From Mycoplasmopsis bovigenitalium (lineage in GTDB: Bacteria; Bacillota_I; Bacilli_A; Mycoplasmatales; Metamycoplasmataceae): DNA of 64,000 nucleotides. Below, one piece after another: positions 1 to 9,332 of the stretch. The stretch's first letter is position 1. Each line of letters opens with the position of its first letter. The DNA lies in the NCBI RefSeq assembly GCF_002356075.1, contig NZ_AP017902.1, positions 186,001-250,000 on the forward strand. The letters run 5' to 3'. The notes below the pieces were generated by a model. The model was given only the letters and a program-made list of their open reading frames with translations, made no database searches and was not told the DNA's origin. The position numbers were made by a program, and so were the translations under genes.

Positions 1-638
1 ATATTTAAGATAATTTCGGTTGTTGTCATATTATCTCGTAAATTTTCTTTCTTTAAGCCTTTAAAGTCTTTGTACTCTCTTGTTGTCATACCAGACCAAG
101 CTTTTGTGATTTCATTTGTAAGTATGGCATACTCTTTACCTTTTTCTACACCGTGGTCTTGCCATGTATCAGTAAGTTCTTTTCTAACTTGTATGGCTTG
201 TAGCCTTTGATTAATCCATTCTCTGCTATAACCTTTTTTAAGATAGGTTTCTAAGGCTCTATCAATGGTAAGCTCGGGATCAATTATTTCATCAATTCTT
301 TCTTTCCCAACTTCAGCAAGCCACATTTTAAATGGCTCTGCCTTTGGCGATGGTACAGATTGTATAATACGAAATATTCCTTGCATATCAGATACATCAG
401 TATTTCTAAGCTTGCCATCTGTTGCTTCCATTTTCAACTGGCTACAAATTGTAGCCAATTCATTTCCTTCTTTTTTTAACCTTGTTTTTAAAACGCTCCA
501 ATACTTTCTAGCATTATCACTTTCAGTAAGAATGCCAATAATATCTACTACCGAAAAATATCATTCTTCTTTTTCATTATCCCAAATACTTCTTATTTTA
601 TTACCTTCAAATATTTTGATTTGATTATCCAAAAACAT
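1..638 (-). CDS. BRO-N / phage antirepressor-type protein (3' end outside window)
   Basis: About 212 residues are visible from an ATG at 638, with AGGAGAG just upstream; the stop lies beyond the left edge. The N-terminus (FEGNKIRSIWDNEKEEWYFS, then VVDIIGILTESDNARKYWSV) is the BRO-N/antirepressor DNA-binding domain of prophage antirepressors and DinD-like proteins. Such proteins bind DNA and are common as stand-alone genes in Firmicutes; the role here is unknown. Six of seven tryptophans are TGG and one (codon near 567) is TGA, so the gene is truncated under the standard code but looks recently acquired from a TGG-using donor. Family is fairly sure, function is not. Confidence 0.75.
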
Positions 639-916
639 CTCTCCTTTATACCTAATATTTATATTATATTTATGTTATAGATTTTGTGCTTGCATAATTA
701 GAAAATTAAAGTATATATTTACTAAAATAATTTAATTTTAAATTTTGGTTAATTGCAAAATTAATAATTAAAAATCAAAATGCCACTAAGCATTAAGCAT
801 TTTAAACTTAACTTACAATCAAATATAGAGGCTTATAAATTCTTATATTTTGGGGCTGACTCTGAAACTTGCGAGTGCTGATTTATTCTTTGGTGGTTAT
901 TTTTCATCTTTTTTAT
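639..916. other. Non-coding gap, no gene seen
   Basis: Spacer between the BRO-type gene and the KilA-N gene terminator. It is very AT-rich and has no reading frame with a ribosome binding site. Bases about 814-872 resemble bases 4836-4896 (shared core ATAGGCTTA...AAATTC.TATATTTT followed by a G-rich stretch), probably a decayed copy of the same repeat. Confidence 0.5.
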
Positions 917-949
917 ATTAAAAAATGCAAGCAATTTTGCTTGCATAAC
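917..949 (-). terminator. Intrinsic terminator of the KilA-N gene
   Basis: On the minus strand a stem TGCAAGCAA / TTGCTTGCA closes on a two-base loop and is followed by TTTTTTAATAT. It lies 54 bases after the KilA-N stop codon and fits a Rho-independent terminator. Confidence 0.8.
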
Positions 950-1002
950 AAACTTAATTTTATAGGTTCTTATTTATTCAATCACAAACTAACAATTAAT
1001 TA

Positions 1003-1845
1003 TTACTTGCTTTCTAATTTTTTAATGTCACTATCATTAAGTTTTTCAAGTGATGTCAATTGTCTTCTTGCGAGTTTTCTAAGTTCTATCATTCTTTCTT
1101 TTTGATCCATACCTTTGCCAATAAGGATTGCATTAAAACTTTCCATATTGGCAAGAACTAATAATTCATTTAAGCTTGCATAATCTCTTATATTTCCTTT
1201 AAGTTCTGGATTTTCATCTCGTCACTCTCTAGCTGTTTTATTAAATAAGGCAACATTTAACATATCTGCTTCACTTGCATATTTATATGATAATTGTTCA
1301 CTTGTTAAATCAGATAGCAGATATTCCTTGATAGCATCTGTATGAATTTTGTAGTTAATTTTAGAGATTTCACGATGTAAATTCCAATTAAGGGATAACT
1401 TAGAATTTTCATCCGACTTAAGTCTTTTATAGTCTTGGATTAAATATAGCTTAAATTCAGGAGATATCCATGAAGCAAATTCCATGGCTATATAAAAATG
1501 AGCATATGTTCCACCATATCTTCCAGCCTTTGAAACAATACCTATTGCATTTGTATTTTCAATCCATTTTTGTGGTGTCATTGTAAATCTATTAAGACCC
1601 GTGTCCATTTTAAACGTGTCGAATTGCACACGGTTAAAATTTTTATTATTTAATATCTCCCACAAACCTATAAATTCTAGTGTATTTCTATTTCTCATCC
1701 AATTCTGAATAACAAATCGTGGATCATCTTCGTTTTTATACCTTGCAATATCTGTTAGACTTATATAATCATTTTTAAAATCTTCTGTATAAATTTGTAT
1801 TTCAAAACCCTTTGCCTCTAGTTTTTCTTTTTTTGTTTTTGCCAA
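1003..1845 (-). CDS. KilA-N domain protein
   Basis: 280 residues. The start is TTG at 1845, chosen because AAAGGGG lies seven to eight bases upstream and the protein begins MAKTKK. Residues about 15-125 form a KilA-N DNA-binding domain: YISLTDIARYKN, NWMRNRNTLEFIGLWE and, near residue 110, GRYGGTYAHFYIAMEFASWI. KilA-N proteins are phage and large-virus DNA-binding proteins, often related to antirepressors. One in-frame TGA (at about 1221) is read as Trp; the other five Trp codons are TGG, so foreign origin is likely. A relic of the same family lies at 4286-4555. The C-terminal half is charged and helical with no domain I recognise. The biological role is unknown. Confidence 0.85.
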
Positions 1846-1928
1846 AATATATCCCCTTTCTTTTTTCTTCTATGTACTGTTTAGAGTTATCTAAATTTTA
1901 AACAACTCTAAACAGCAAACCAGGGCAA

Positions 1929-1957
1929 AAACCAACACCAAAGTGTTAACTTTTTTG
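1929..1957. terminator. Bidirectional terminator-like hairpin
   Basis: AACAC-CAAA-GTGTT stem with AACTTTTTTG on the plus strand and GGTTTTTG on the minus strand, just after the stop of the minus-strand lipoprotein gene. A very similar sequence occurs at about 27549-27590, so it may be a dispersed repeat. Confidence 0.5.
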
Positions 1958-1978
1958 TTCTAGTTTATTGATTTAATT

Positions 1979-3490
1979 CTAATTTTTATATTTTCAACCA
2001 TAAGGTTTAAATTTATCTAGTATGTTATTTAATTTAGATTCAGAATAATCTTTATCCATTAAAGCAGGACTTTTTATTCCGTCTATTTGTTCTATATTTT
2101 TTCATATAACTTTATAGTATTCGATATTCGGGTTGCTGTTTGAAAATGTATCTAGTGCTTCGTTTAGCGATGCTTTTTCAAGGTATTTTGTAAGGGGTAA
2201 AATTACTTGTTCATATTGTTTATATGCTCATACATAAGTATCTCTAAAATCGCCTTTATCAGTGCCAGGGAACACAAATAATTGCTCATCAATCGTTAAG
2301 CCCATAATATGCTCTAATTTTAGATATTCAAGTAATGCTTCGCCAAACTTTCTAATCACATCATATTTGGCAATTAGTTGCTCTTTAATTGTTTTGCTTT
2401 CGTCTTTAATATCATTAAGCATCATATCTAAATAATTTAAATATGCTTTTAATAAGTTATATTGCACACTCTGCATTAACACTGACTTTGCATTACCCAT
2501 AATAAAGTAATCAATGAAATCCATTCCTAATTTAGGTATCGGATTTGATTTTGAACCCGGTTCTCCCTCTTTAGGATTTCTGCTATAAGCAACCTTAAAA
2601 GCAGGATCTTGCTCATAAAACAATTTTGAGAAAAGCAAATCTTTGTTATCTGGACTAAAAGTTGAATCAGTTGAATATTCTCTATCTAATTTTCAACGCA
2701 AATTATAGCCATTATAATAAATACCATTTTCCATAAAAATTAATTGTCGATTTGGGTCTTTTTCAAGTGGTGATGTCGAGTAATAAGAATCGTATTGATG
2801 TTCGGGTCAATTCTCTCCTTTTAAATGCCCCGCATTACGCGGATTTAGCGTTTTAAAGTCAAGCCATAATTTGGATTTATAAAAATCTAAATATTTTTTT
2901 AAATAAGTTTTATTTAGTATTTTTAAAGCAATATCAGTTGAGTTGCTATCGTCTGAATTACTTGTAGGTTCAACCTCTAATATTCCTTTAAGTTTTTTAA
3001 TAAGTGTTTTTAGTTGCTCTTCGCTTGCTACGCTTTGCTCTTTATCAGATAATTTATAGCGTTTTATTAAATCAATATTTCTGATATAACGAGAAACATA
3101 ACTTATATTAGGTACTCCTTGAATCGCTATTTCTTCCACTCAATAATCTTTAATTTTTGGTATTTTCTCTTTTATTTTTTGCGAATCATTTTCTAACACA
3201 TCATTAGCATAGAACACTTCATTTTTATCAAAATCATCTTCTTTATTTAACTTAAATTTAAGTCCATTATATTCAAACACTTTTGTTTTATCAACTTCTT
3301 CAGTAGGTTTATTTTGCCCACTGCTTCCTTGATTATTTCCATTATCCGGTAATATAATCGCTCCATTTTTGCCAGATCCAACTTTCCCTCTGTTTTGCTT
3401 GTCAACAAACAATTGATAAATATTACAACTTGTCGCACATAATGGCAATAATGCTAATGGTGCTACACTTAACAATTTAATTTTTTTCAT
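1979..3490 (-). CDS. Surface lipoprotein of unknown function
   Basis: 503 residues when its six in-frame TGA codons are read as Trp (one further Trp is TGG). Residues 1-22 form a lipoprotein signal peptide ending in ATSC, so Cys22 should be lipidated and the protein exposed on the outside of the membrane. A low-complexity linker follows (GNNQGSSGQNKPTEE). The rest has no domain I recognise; it is rich in Lys, Leu, Asp and Tyr, with a segment near residue 285 containing EGEPGSKSNPIPKLGMDFID. The start overlaps the 66-codon ORF in front by 14 bases, suggesting coupled translation. Whether it belongs to a conjugative element cannot be judged: no conjugation gene is present here. Confidence 0.85.
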
Positions 3491-3677
3491 TTTTTACCCT
3501 AAAAGTTTTCATTACTTTGCATCTTTCTATTTCTATTATATCCCATTTATTCTTTGCCGCTATTTCTACAACTCATTGAACCGCCACGTCTCAATTTTTC
3601 GTTGCTCCTAAGGGCTTAGTATATTTACCTTTCCTTCCCCGAATTCTATAAAACGTTTTTTGTTTATCGCTTTTCAT
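3477..3677 (-). CDS. Small hypothetical protein in front of the lipoprotein
   Basis: 66 codons from ATG at 3677, with AGGAAAA upstream, ending in a TAA that overlaps the start of the lipoprotein gene by 14 bases. The product is basic at the start (MKSDKQKTFYRIRGRKGKYT) and contains NWDVAVQWVVEIAAKNKWD; two of its three Trp codons are TGA and one is TGG. Coupling to the next gene, the ribosome binding site and a composition unlike random AT-rich translation support a real gene, but I do not recognise a family. It is too short to be sure. Confidence 0.5.
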
Positions 3678-3692
3678 TTTTTCCTTTATTTA

Positions 3693-3806
3693 TTAGTTAT
3701 TACTATTAACTCCTTGTAAGTTTGCTACATCATCTAATAATTCATCAATTACATTGTTGATACTTTATTTTCTAAATTATTTAGTTCTTGATTTTGTATA
3801 CGTTTT
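3693..3806 (-). pseudogene. Frameshifted 3' remnant of an unknown gene
   Basis: Two adjacent minus-strand frames read as one protein tail if a frameshift near 3745 is allowed: QNQELNNLENKVST followed by IDELLDDVANLQGVNSNN and a stop at 3693-3695. The stop is 15 bases before the start of the 66-codon ORF, so this may once have been the upstream gene of the same operon. Only the tail is left; an IS relic lies directly upstream. The reading is an inference from the continuous Leu/Asn/Asp-rich sequence. Confidence 0.3.
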
Positions 3807-3879
3807 CCTCTTTATTTTTTTGTTAAAAATTAAATGCTATATTTTGTTAGACCTAATTTTTAATATCTTTTTAAATCCA

Positions 3880-4048
3880 AAAAATATTTTTTATAAGACA
3901 AGGAGAAGATTAAAATACAATAAAAAACATTTGAAATGAATATGATCTTATTAAAAAATTGTAATTAAAAAAATAGATAAAAAATAACAAATAGCACTAT
4001 AAATAAGGCTTATGCATTATTTTTATTATTTGAAACTGGGAAACTCGG
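3880..4048 (+). mobile_element. Decayed right end of an IS1634-type element
   Basis: Bases about 3885-4048 match the right end of the intact IS at 30080-31942: the last transposase codons (GAATATGATCTTATTAAAAA), the terminator hairpin region and the terminal repeat GAAACTGGGAAACTCGG. Stops and small deletions break the coding part. The rest of the element is missing. A second relic in the same orientation is at 12145-12250; together they bracket the restriction island. Confidence 0.75.
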
Positions 4049-4057
4049 AAAGTTTTT

Positions 4058-4284
4058 AAAAATATTTAATTTAAATTTGTCAAAATAATTAAAGCATTAC
4101 TCTATTTATAAATGCTTCTGCATCATTTGATGTTATATGGCTATATTTTTTAATGCAAAAATCAAACAAAGTGCTTGTCCAATTTGGAGCTTTTTTCTTT
4201 TTTAATTTTAAAAAATGATTGAAACAAAAAAGTTCAAGACCACACAATTAAATTTTTTTACCTTAATTTGTGTTGCACTTGAAC
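4058..4284. repeat. Dispersed repeat, copy 1
   Basis: About 220 bases repeated in direct orientation at 4621-4833. Both begin AAAAATATTTAATTTAAATTTG and end TTGTGTTGCACTTGAAC, and both contain a hairpin pairing GTTCAAG with CTTGAAC. On the minus strand copy 1 keeps an open tail ending in SHITSNDAEAFINRVML, so the repeat seems to carry the 3' end of a lost minus-strand gene; copy 2 has stops in this frame. Confidence 0.7.
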
Positions 4285-4285
4285 T

Positions 4286-4555
4286 TTCAATCATGAATTC
4301 CAAGAAGCAAATTTAAATGCAATATCTTTATGTGTAAAAGTACCTCCATATCTCCCGCGTTTCACATATATTCCTTTTGCATTTGTTTTATTAATCCATT
4401 TTTAAGGCGATAATGTAAAGGTATTGCTACTTGCTTTAATTTTAAAGGAGTCGAATTCGACCCCTTTAAAATTAGGGATGTTAATAATCTCTTATAGACC
4501 AAGGAATTCAATTGTATCTCTTACCCTTAACCAGTTTTTAACTTTAACATAAATA
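4286..4555 (-). pseudogene. KilA-N domain gene relic
   Basis: Minus-strand translation, with stops allowed, gives NWLRVRDTIEFLGL, INIPNFKGVEFDSFKIKASS, KWINKTNAKGIYVKRGRYGG and AFKFASW, which line up in order with residues about 45-150 of the intact KilA-N protein at 1003-1845. Several in-frame stops (TAA, TAG) and loss of both ends show it is dead. It lies between the two copies of the 220-base repeat. Confidence 0.75.
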
Positions 4556-4613
4556 AACTAATCTTTAGTAATAGTTCGAAAAATTTAGGTGGATTTCCAC
4601 CTTTTTATTTCAA
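4552..4613 (+). repeat. Tail of a DUF4116-type gene with its terminator
   Basis: Matches 12020-12081, the 3' end of the DUF4116 gene and what follows: AATAAACTA..., then AATAGTTCGAAAAATTTAGG and a hairpin AGGTGG-ATTT-CCACCT with CTTTTTATTTC. This indicates that another copy of the DUF4116 gene once stood here, or that recombination copied its end. Confidence 0.6.
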
Positions 4614-4620
4614 TGTGTTG

Positions 4621-4833
4621 AAAAATATTTAATTTAAATTTGTGAAAATAATTAAAACATTACTCTATTTATAATGCTTCTTTTGCATTTTTGTTATATG
4701 GTTATATTTTTTAATGCTGTTATTCATGTGAAGCTCTTGTGCAATTTGAAGCTTTTTTTGTTTTAAAAAAATAATAGAAACAAAAAAAGTTCAAGACACA
4801 CATTTTTTACCTTAATTTGTGTTGCACTTGAAC
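4621..4833. repeat. Dispersed repeat, copy 2
   Basis: Second, more decayed copy of the repeat at 4058-4284. It is followed at 4836-4896 by a sequence ending GAACTGGGGAACGTGGGA, which resembles the IS terminal repeat GAAACTGGGAAACTCGGG and also the spacer at 814-872. Bases 4897-4996 hold nothing I recognise. Confidence 0.65.
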
Positions 4834-4996
4834 ATACAATAAAGCATATAGGCTTAAAATTCATATATTTTTGGATGAACTGGGGAACGTGGGACAACCA
4901 TTATGCGATTAATTATATCTATTGATTACAAAAACAACCAGTCATTGTGGTACTAGCTGCTTGTTTAAATACAATATTTACAGTTTGTTCAAATAT

Positions 4997-6442
4997 TTAT
5001 AGATTTAGAAGATTAAAATCCATTTTTCTTTCTGTGAGATATAGATCATAAGCCATTATTGCGGGAATAAATCTTACTTGAACATTTTGTAGTCCAAGAT
5101 TTTCTAGCATTTCAAGTTTTACTTCACCTTTATTTTCTATATAATCATTTTCTGAAGGTAGAAGAAAACAATTCTTAACCGCGGAAAACTCATGATCATT
5201 TATGAATTTTTGATAAGCTAATTGATATAAATATTGTTTTGTAATTGATTCTATTCCTGGTTGTCCACTTGGTGTAATTCCGTCTTCCAAATGTGCGTTA
5301 TAATACTTTGCGTCAAATATAATAAATTCATAATTACCATCATTTTGAAAGATGGATACCAAATCTGGTATTAAAGTATTTTTCGCCTCTTTGCCTGTAA
5401 TAGTTCACAAAGGCTTTTCAATTAAATCTATTAATTTTTTCTTTTTATCATAACCATCTTTTAAAAGCACTGGAAGGTTCAAAGCGCCCAAACTATTTTC
5501 CAATTGATTGTTCATAATGTGCGCACAAATCTTTTCCCAAACCAAATTGAAACTATTAGTCCCAAACAAAGATAAGCAATCAAGATTATAAAGACTACCT
5601 TTTTCGTTTATATAAGAATATATGGTCATTAAAACTAATTGTTTTCTCGTGTTAAACTGTACATTTAGTTCTTTTTCAATTCTATATAAAATATAATCTT
5701 CATCACCAAAATCATCTAATTTCTCATCAGAAAAATCTACTTCTGTGATTTCAAATAAATCAAGAAGATTAGCTTTCTTTAATTCTTCAGAAATCTTTGT
5801 TAGTATTCATTGATGAAGCCGAGTAAAATAATCAAATTCATTAGTAACTCTTTTGCGAGTGTGTAATTCTATATAATATGGTTTTTCATTTGATAAAACT
5901 GCAAATGATTCATTTATAGTTTTATCCCATAGAATTTCTCCTGTTCCATTGAATTCAACAATATCTTCTGTGCTTTTATAAATTCCATTTTCATAATAAT
6001 CATTTAATAAAAACAAGATTACTGCTAAAAGATTAAACGAACTACTTTCACTACTATCATTAAACATTCTTATAGTTTGTTCTGAAGAATTGTATTTTTC
6101 AAGAACCTTTATTATTTGTTTTAGCTCGTTAGTAGGATTCTTAGTGCTTAACAAATACTTCGGATAACACTTAAGCACCCTACCTGCTACAACAATAACT
6201 CCAACAAAAGTAAATACATAAAAATATTCATTCTTGCCCACTTCAACATCGGATATCTCAATATCTTCATATAGTAGTTCATCCATGTTCTTTTGTTTAT
6301 CAGAAGCTTTTACAGCTTTTAATACACCATATTCTTTTAACTTTCTAATTAATATTACGACTTCATCTTCATTACATTTCAAGATACTACAAAGTTCCTT
6401 TTGAGTATAACGTATTTGTTCTCTTATGAATTCGGAGATCAT
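4997..6442 (-). CDS. LlaJI-family (McrC-like) restriction endonuclease
   Basis: 481 residues from ATG at 6442 to 4997, with two in-frame TGA (Trp) and two TGG codons. The N-terminal part carries a winged-helix-like stretch (YTQKELCSILKCNEDEVVI). The middle (YFYVFTFVGVIVVAGRVLKC and YPKYLL) and the overall layout match the LlaJI restriction endonuclease family, which works with a McrB-like NTPase. Near the C-terminus IPDLVSIF...EFIIFDAKYY gives Asp360 and Asp377-x-Lys379, the PD-(D/E)xK nuclease core. It would cut DNA once the McrB-like partner has translocated. The start is 20 bases after the stop of the McrB-like gene, right after a run of 12 G, with no normal ribosome binding site. Ends the operon. 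Confidence 0.85.
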
Positions 6443-6450
6443 AGAAAAAG

Positions 6451-6462
6451 CCCCCCCCCCCC
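6451..6462 (-). promoter_or_regulatory. G12 tract between McrB-like and nuclease genes
   Basis: Twelve consecutive C on the plus strand (G on the coding strand). The first G is the last base of the McrB-like stop TAG; the nuclease ATG follows eight bases after the tract. There is no AGGAGG, so the tract occupies the ribosome binding site. Length changes by slipped-strand replication would change spacing or pairing with 16S rRNA, a plausible on/off switch for the nuclease. Confidence 0.6.
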
Positions 6463-7934
6463 TAATTATTTGAGTTGTCATTTTCATGTTCAACATCTTC
6501 AATATCGCAATCCAATATAATATCAGCATTGAATATTCCAACACCTTTTTGTTCAAATTCTTTACAAATTTGAGAATATCTCGTGCTATCTTTTGAACAC
6601 CCTTCAAATAGTTTTGATCGTTTTTGTTTGGCAGCATCCTCAAACAAGTACATAATGACTTTATTTTTAAATGCACTAATAAATTTTTCTCTATTAATTT
6701 CATCCCCTTGCTCTGGAATTATAATATCTTTAGAAAGAAAATACGGCCCTAATTGTTTATCCTCGTTGATTTTATTATCAGAAAGGAATTTGTTAATAGC
6801 TTTTCTCAATTTGTTCCACTCGACTTTTTGTGTCTTCTTATCGGAAAGCATAACATATTTTCCACGCAAAGCGTCATCACTGTCATCAATCCCTAGATAT
6901 GTGAAATCCCATCTTCTTTTAAATGCAGTATCCATTGGAAATACACCTTGATCAGCACTGTTCATAGTAGCTCATATAAACATATTATTTGGAATCTTTA
7001 TAGTCTCAAGATTTGATTCTTCGACTCCTAATTGTTCTGATAAATATCTTCTCATGTCATTAGTAGTCGCAATTTTATATTCACTTACACCTTTGCTATC
7101 TCTATCTAATAGCTGGAAAATGTCACCAAATACTGCAGCAACATTTGCGCGATTAATTTCTTCTATTAACAGTACAAAAGGTCTAGGATTATCAGTCATT
7201 GCATTTTTCAAAGCTTTAACAAGAACTCTCATAAATGGACCAGGAACGTATTCATACGAAATATCTTTTTTTCTAGATACTGGTTTAAATAAGTTTACAT
7301 ATGGTCTAATAGCTTTTCCATGATTTCGTTCTACACTATTATCACCAATGGCAGCAGATCCATCTACTTTTCTGGTAGTAAAGTTATCATCTGTGTATAA
7401 GCCTAATAATAACGGTAATCGAGTAAGTCCGTCTTCCTTAAATTTATCATACAATAAGTCATACTTTTCTTGAGCTGATTTACTTTTATCTGTTAATAGA
7501 GAAACAACATCTTTCTCTGTAATCTCTGTAAGATTTTCGAAAGAATTTTCAACCATTACAGGTTTATAAGCACCAACAAAGTTTGCATATGAGTAGTCTG
7601 GATGAAATGTTACTCTCTCATATTCATCTTCATTGTTTTCCCCTAAAAGCAGTTCCAAATCATTGTTTAGAGTATAACTTTTACCAGTACCCGGTGCTCC
7701 AAAGATAATGCGATTTGCAGGAATTAAACTATTATATGAAGTGCAAAACACATCTTCCATATCTTTTTTGTTTTCTTCATCTTGGCTGCGTTTATCCATT
7801 TCTAAAGATATATCTTCGTTTGAAAGGACTGTTTCCAACATATCACTCTCTATATATTGCACAAATTCATCTTTTGTGAATTTTGTATCTCCTAATATGT
7901 ATTCTTTCTTCTTTTTATCATACAAAATATTCAT
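6462..7934 (-). CDS. McrB-like AAA+ NTPase of the restriction system
   Basis: 490 residues. ATG at 7934 is preferred because GGAG lies nine bases upstream; an earlier ATG at 8006 would run into the preceding gene. After an N-terminal region of about 75 residues comes the McrB-type motor: Walker A GAPGTGKS (79-86), HPDYSYANFVG, Walker B with sensor LIEEINRANVAAVFGD (256-271) and ATMNSADQGVFPMDTAFKRR. McrB-like proteins hydrolyse GTP or ATP and drive cleavage by a partner nuclease, here the next gene. One in-frame TGA (before ATMNSAD) breaks it under the standard code; the other two Trp are TGG. It is 13 bases downstream of the LAGLIDADG-like gene. Confidence 0.9.
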
Positions 7935-7947
7935 ATAATATCTCCAA

Positions 7948-8601
7948 TTACAATTTTTGCAAAGCATTTTTGACAATATTCGTTCTACAAACTGAATACA
8001 GTCCAATGTTAGACATAAAATAATCTAATGAATCTATTTTTATTCTTAACTGGTCGTTTTTGGAATGGTTTTTCCCCCTTCTATTCACATTTAATTTAAT
8101 ATTTAAGCTTTCTATAATATCAATAATTAAATCTTGCCTATCATAATTTCTATCTACATCAATTGACAAATAATGAGCTGTTTTATCCCAAGAGGACCTT
8201 CCGTCAAAACACCCTTTAACAAATTCTCTTTTTATATCTTTTGAACTCATTTTTATATCTTTTACTTTTTGTGTCAAAATTGCAAGACATTCTTCAGTGT
8301 CAAGATCACTTTTTTCAATAAGAACAGTAAAACCATCTTTAGGGGAAATGGTGTGATCGGAAGTCTTATTTGATTTTAGTATAGGTTTATTTTTATTCAT
8401 ATCCTTATTTATTAATTGAAGAACACTTTTATAATGCTCAGCTAATTCGCTTTGTGTTACTTTACCATGGTTATGATTTACACACCCTAAAATATATTGT
8501 GTTTTTCCTAATTTCTTTTCTTTATATAAAGGATAAATTAACCCAAGCGTATAAGCTAAAGCTCTATTAATTTGACAAGATTTTAATTCTAATATATTCA
8601 T
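7948..8601 (-). CDS. LAGLIDADG-like protein inside the restriction operon
   Basis: 217 residues, AAGG upstream of the ATG at 8601. The sequence has two half-repeats. The first contains LAYTLGLIYPLYKEKK then TQYILGCVNHNHGK. The second contains REFVKGCFDGRSSWD, then YLSIDVDRNYDRQDLIIDII, then LRIKIDSLDYFMSNIGLYS. This layout (hydrophobic helix ending in FDG, then beta strands, then a helix) is that of LAGLIDADG homing endonucleases; the acidic residue is kept in the second motif but not clearly in the first. In B. subtilis BsuMI a third restriction protein besides the McrB-like and nuclease subunits is needed, and this gene could fill that place. Site recognition, cutting or immunity are all possible. 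The fold call is my reading, not a search result. Confidence 0.55.
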   Translation of the reverse strand: MNILELKSCQINRALAYTLGLIYPLYKEKKLGKTQYILGCVNHNHGKVTQSELAEHYKSVLQLINKDMNKNKPILKSNKTSDHTISPKDGFTVLIEKSDLDTEECLAILTQKVKDIKMSSKDIKREFVKGCFDGRSSWDKTAHYLSIDVDRNYDRQDLIIDIIESLNIKLNVNRRGKNHSKNDQLRIKIDSLDYFMSNIGLYSVCRTNIVKNALQKL

Positions 8602-8618
8602 CTTATATACCTTGTTTC

Positions 8619-9332
8619 TTAATCTATAGCATCAAATTTTTCTAATCTTTTTTTTGCAATTTGATAATAGTTTTCATCATATTCGACCCCAATGAAATTT
8701 CTATTATTAATAATAGCGGCTTCCCCAATGCTAGCACTCCCCATAAACGGGTCCATAATTGTATCCCCAGGATTTGTATGTATTTTAATTATGCTATCCA
8801 TCACTTTAAGACTTTTTTGTGTAGGGTGAGCAAGTTTTTCTTTCCCAGATACCACACCACTTGTAAAAACGCTTCTAAGATAAGGAACACTATCTGGCTT
8901 ATTAAATGTCCACTTTGAATTTTTTTTAACTGCTCATATTGCAAATTCCATGTCTTGAACATATCTTCGCTTTATATTTCTAGGCATTGGGTTGGATTTT
9001 TGCCAAATCAAAATATCTTTAACAACCATATTTGCCTGTTTGCTTTCAAGAACATCGATCAAATAACTTATATAACGGTATGAACAAAATATAATCATGC
9101 TACCATTCTTATTTAAAATATTTGCATACTTTGGAATCCAAGAATACAAATCAAATTTTCCACGATCTCATTCTCCAAAATCAACCCCTTTTCTTGGATT
9201 GTTCATAGTAACAAAATTATTATCCTTAGAAATATTGTATGGTGGATCAGTTATGATATGATCAACTTTTATACCTTTTTTTTGAAATTCTTTTATGCTT
9301 TTATAAGCATCATCATTATAAAGTTCTGTCAT
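8619..9332 (-). CDS. Beta-class DNA amino-methyltransferase (likely N6-adenine)
   Basis: 237 residues from ATG at 9332, AAAGGA upstream. Motif IV DPPY is at residues 29-32 and the AdoMet-binding motif I (MDPFMGSASIGEA) at 193-205, the order of beta-class enzymes, with the target-recognition region between. DPPY usually means N6-adenine, though N4-cytosine is possible. It methylates host DNA so the operon's nuclease spares it. Two in-frame TGA and three TGG tryptophans. The start overlaps the end of the C5 methyltransferase by 17 bases. Paired with a C5 enzyme, it may modify the second strand of an asymmetric target, as the two methyltransferases of LlaJI do. Confidence 0.9.

Noticed and set aside
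265-624. Plus-strand 119-codon ORF
   Set aside because: It is antisense to the BRO-type gene, whose protein matches a known family; no ribosome binding site.
3754-3939. Plus-strand 61-codon ORF
   Set aside because: Its last third is the decayed end of the IS transposase in a fitting frame (KTRRRLKYNKKH); the first part is AT-rich noise with no start signal.
5807-6703. Longer nuclease reading frame starting at 6703, upstream of the G tract
   Set aside because: The extra 87 codons overlap the C-terminus of the McrB-like gene in another frame and look like random translation; the ATG at 6442 fits the family.
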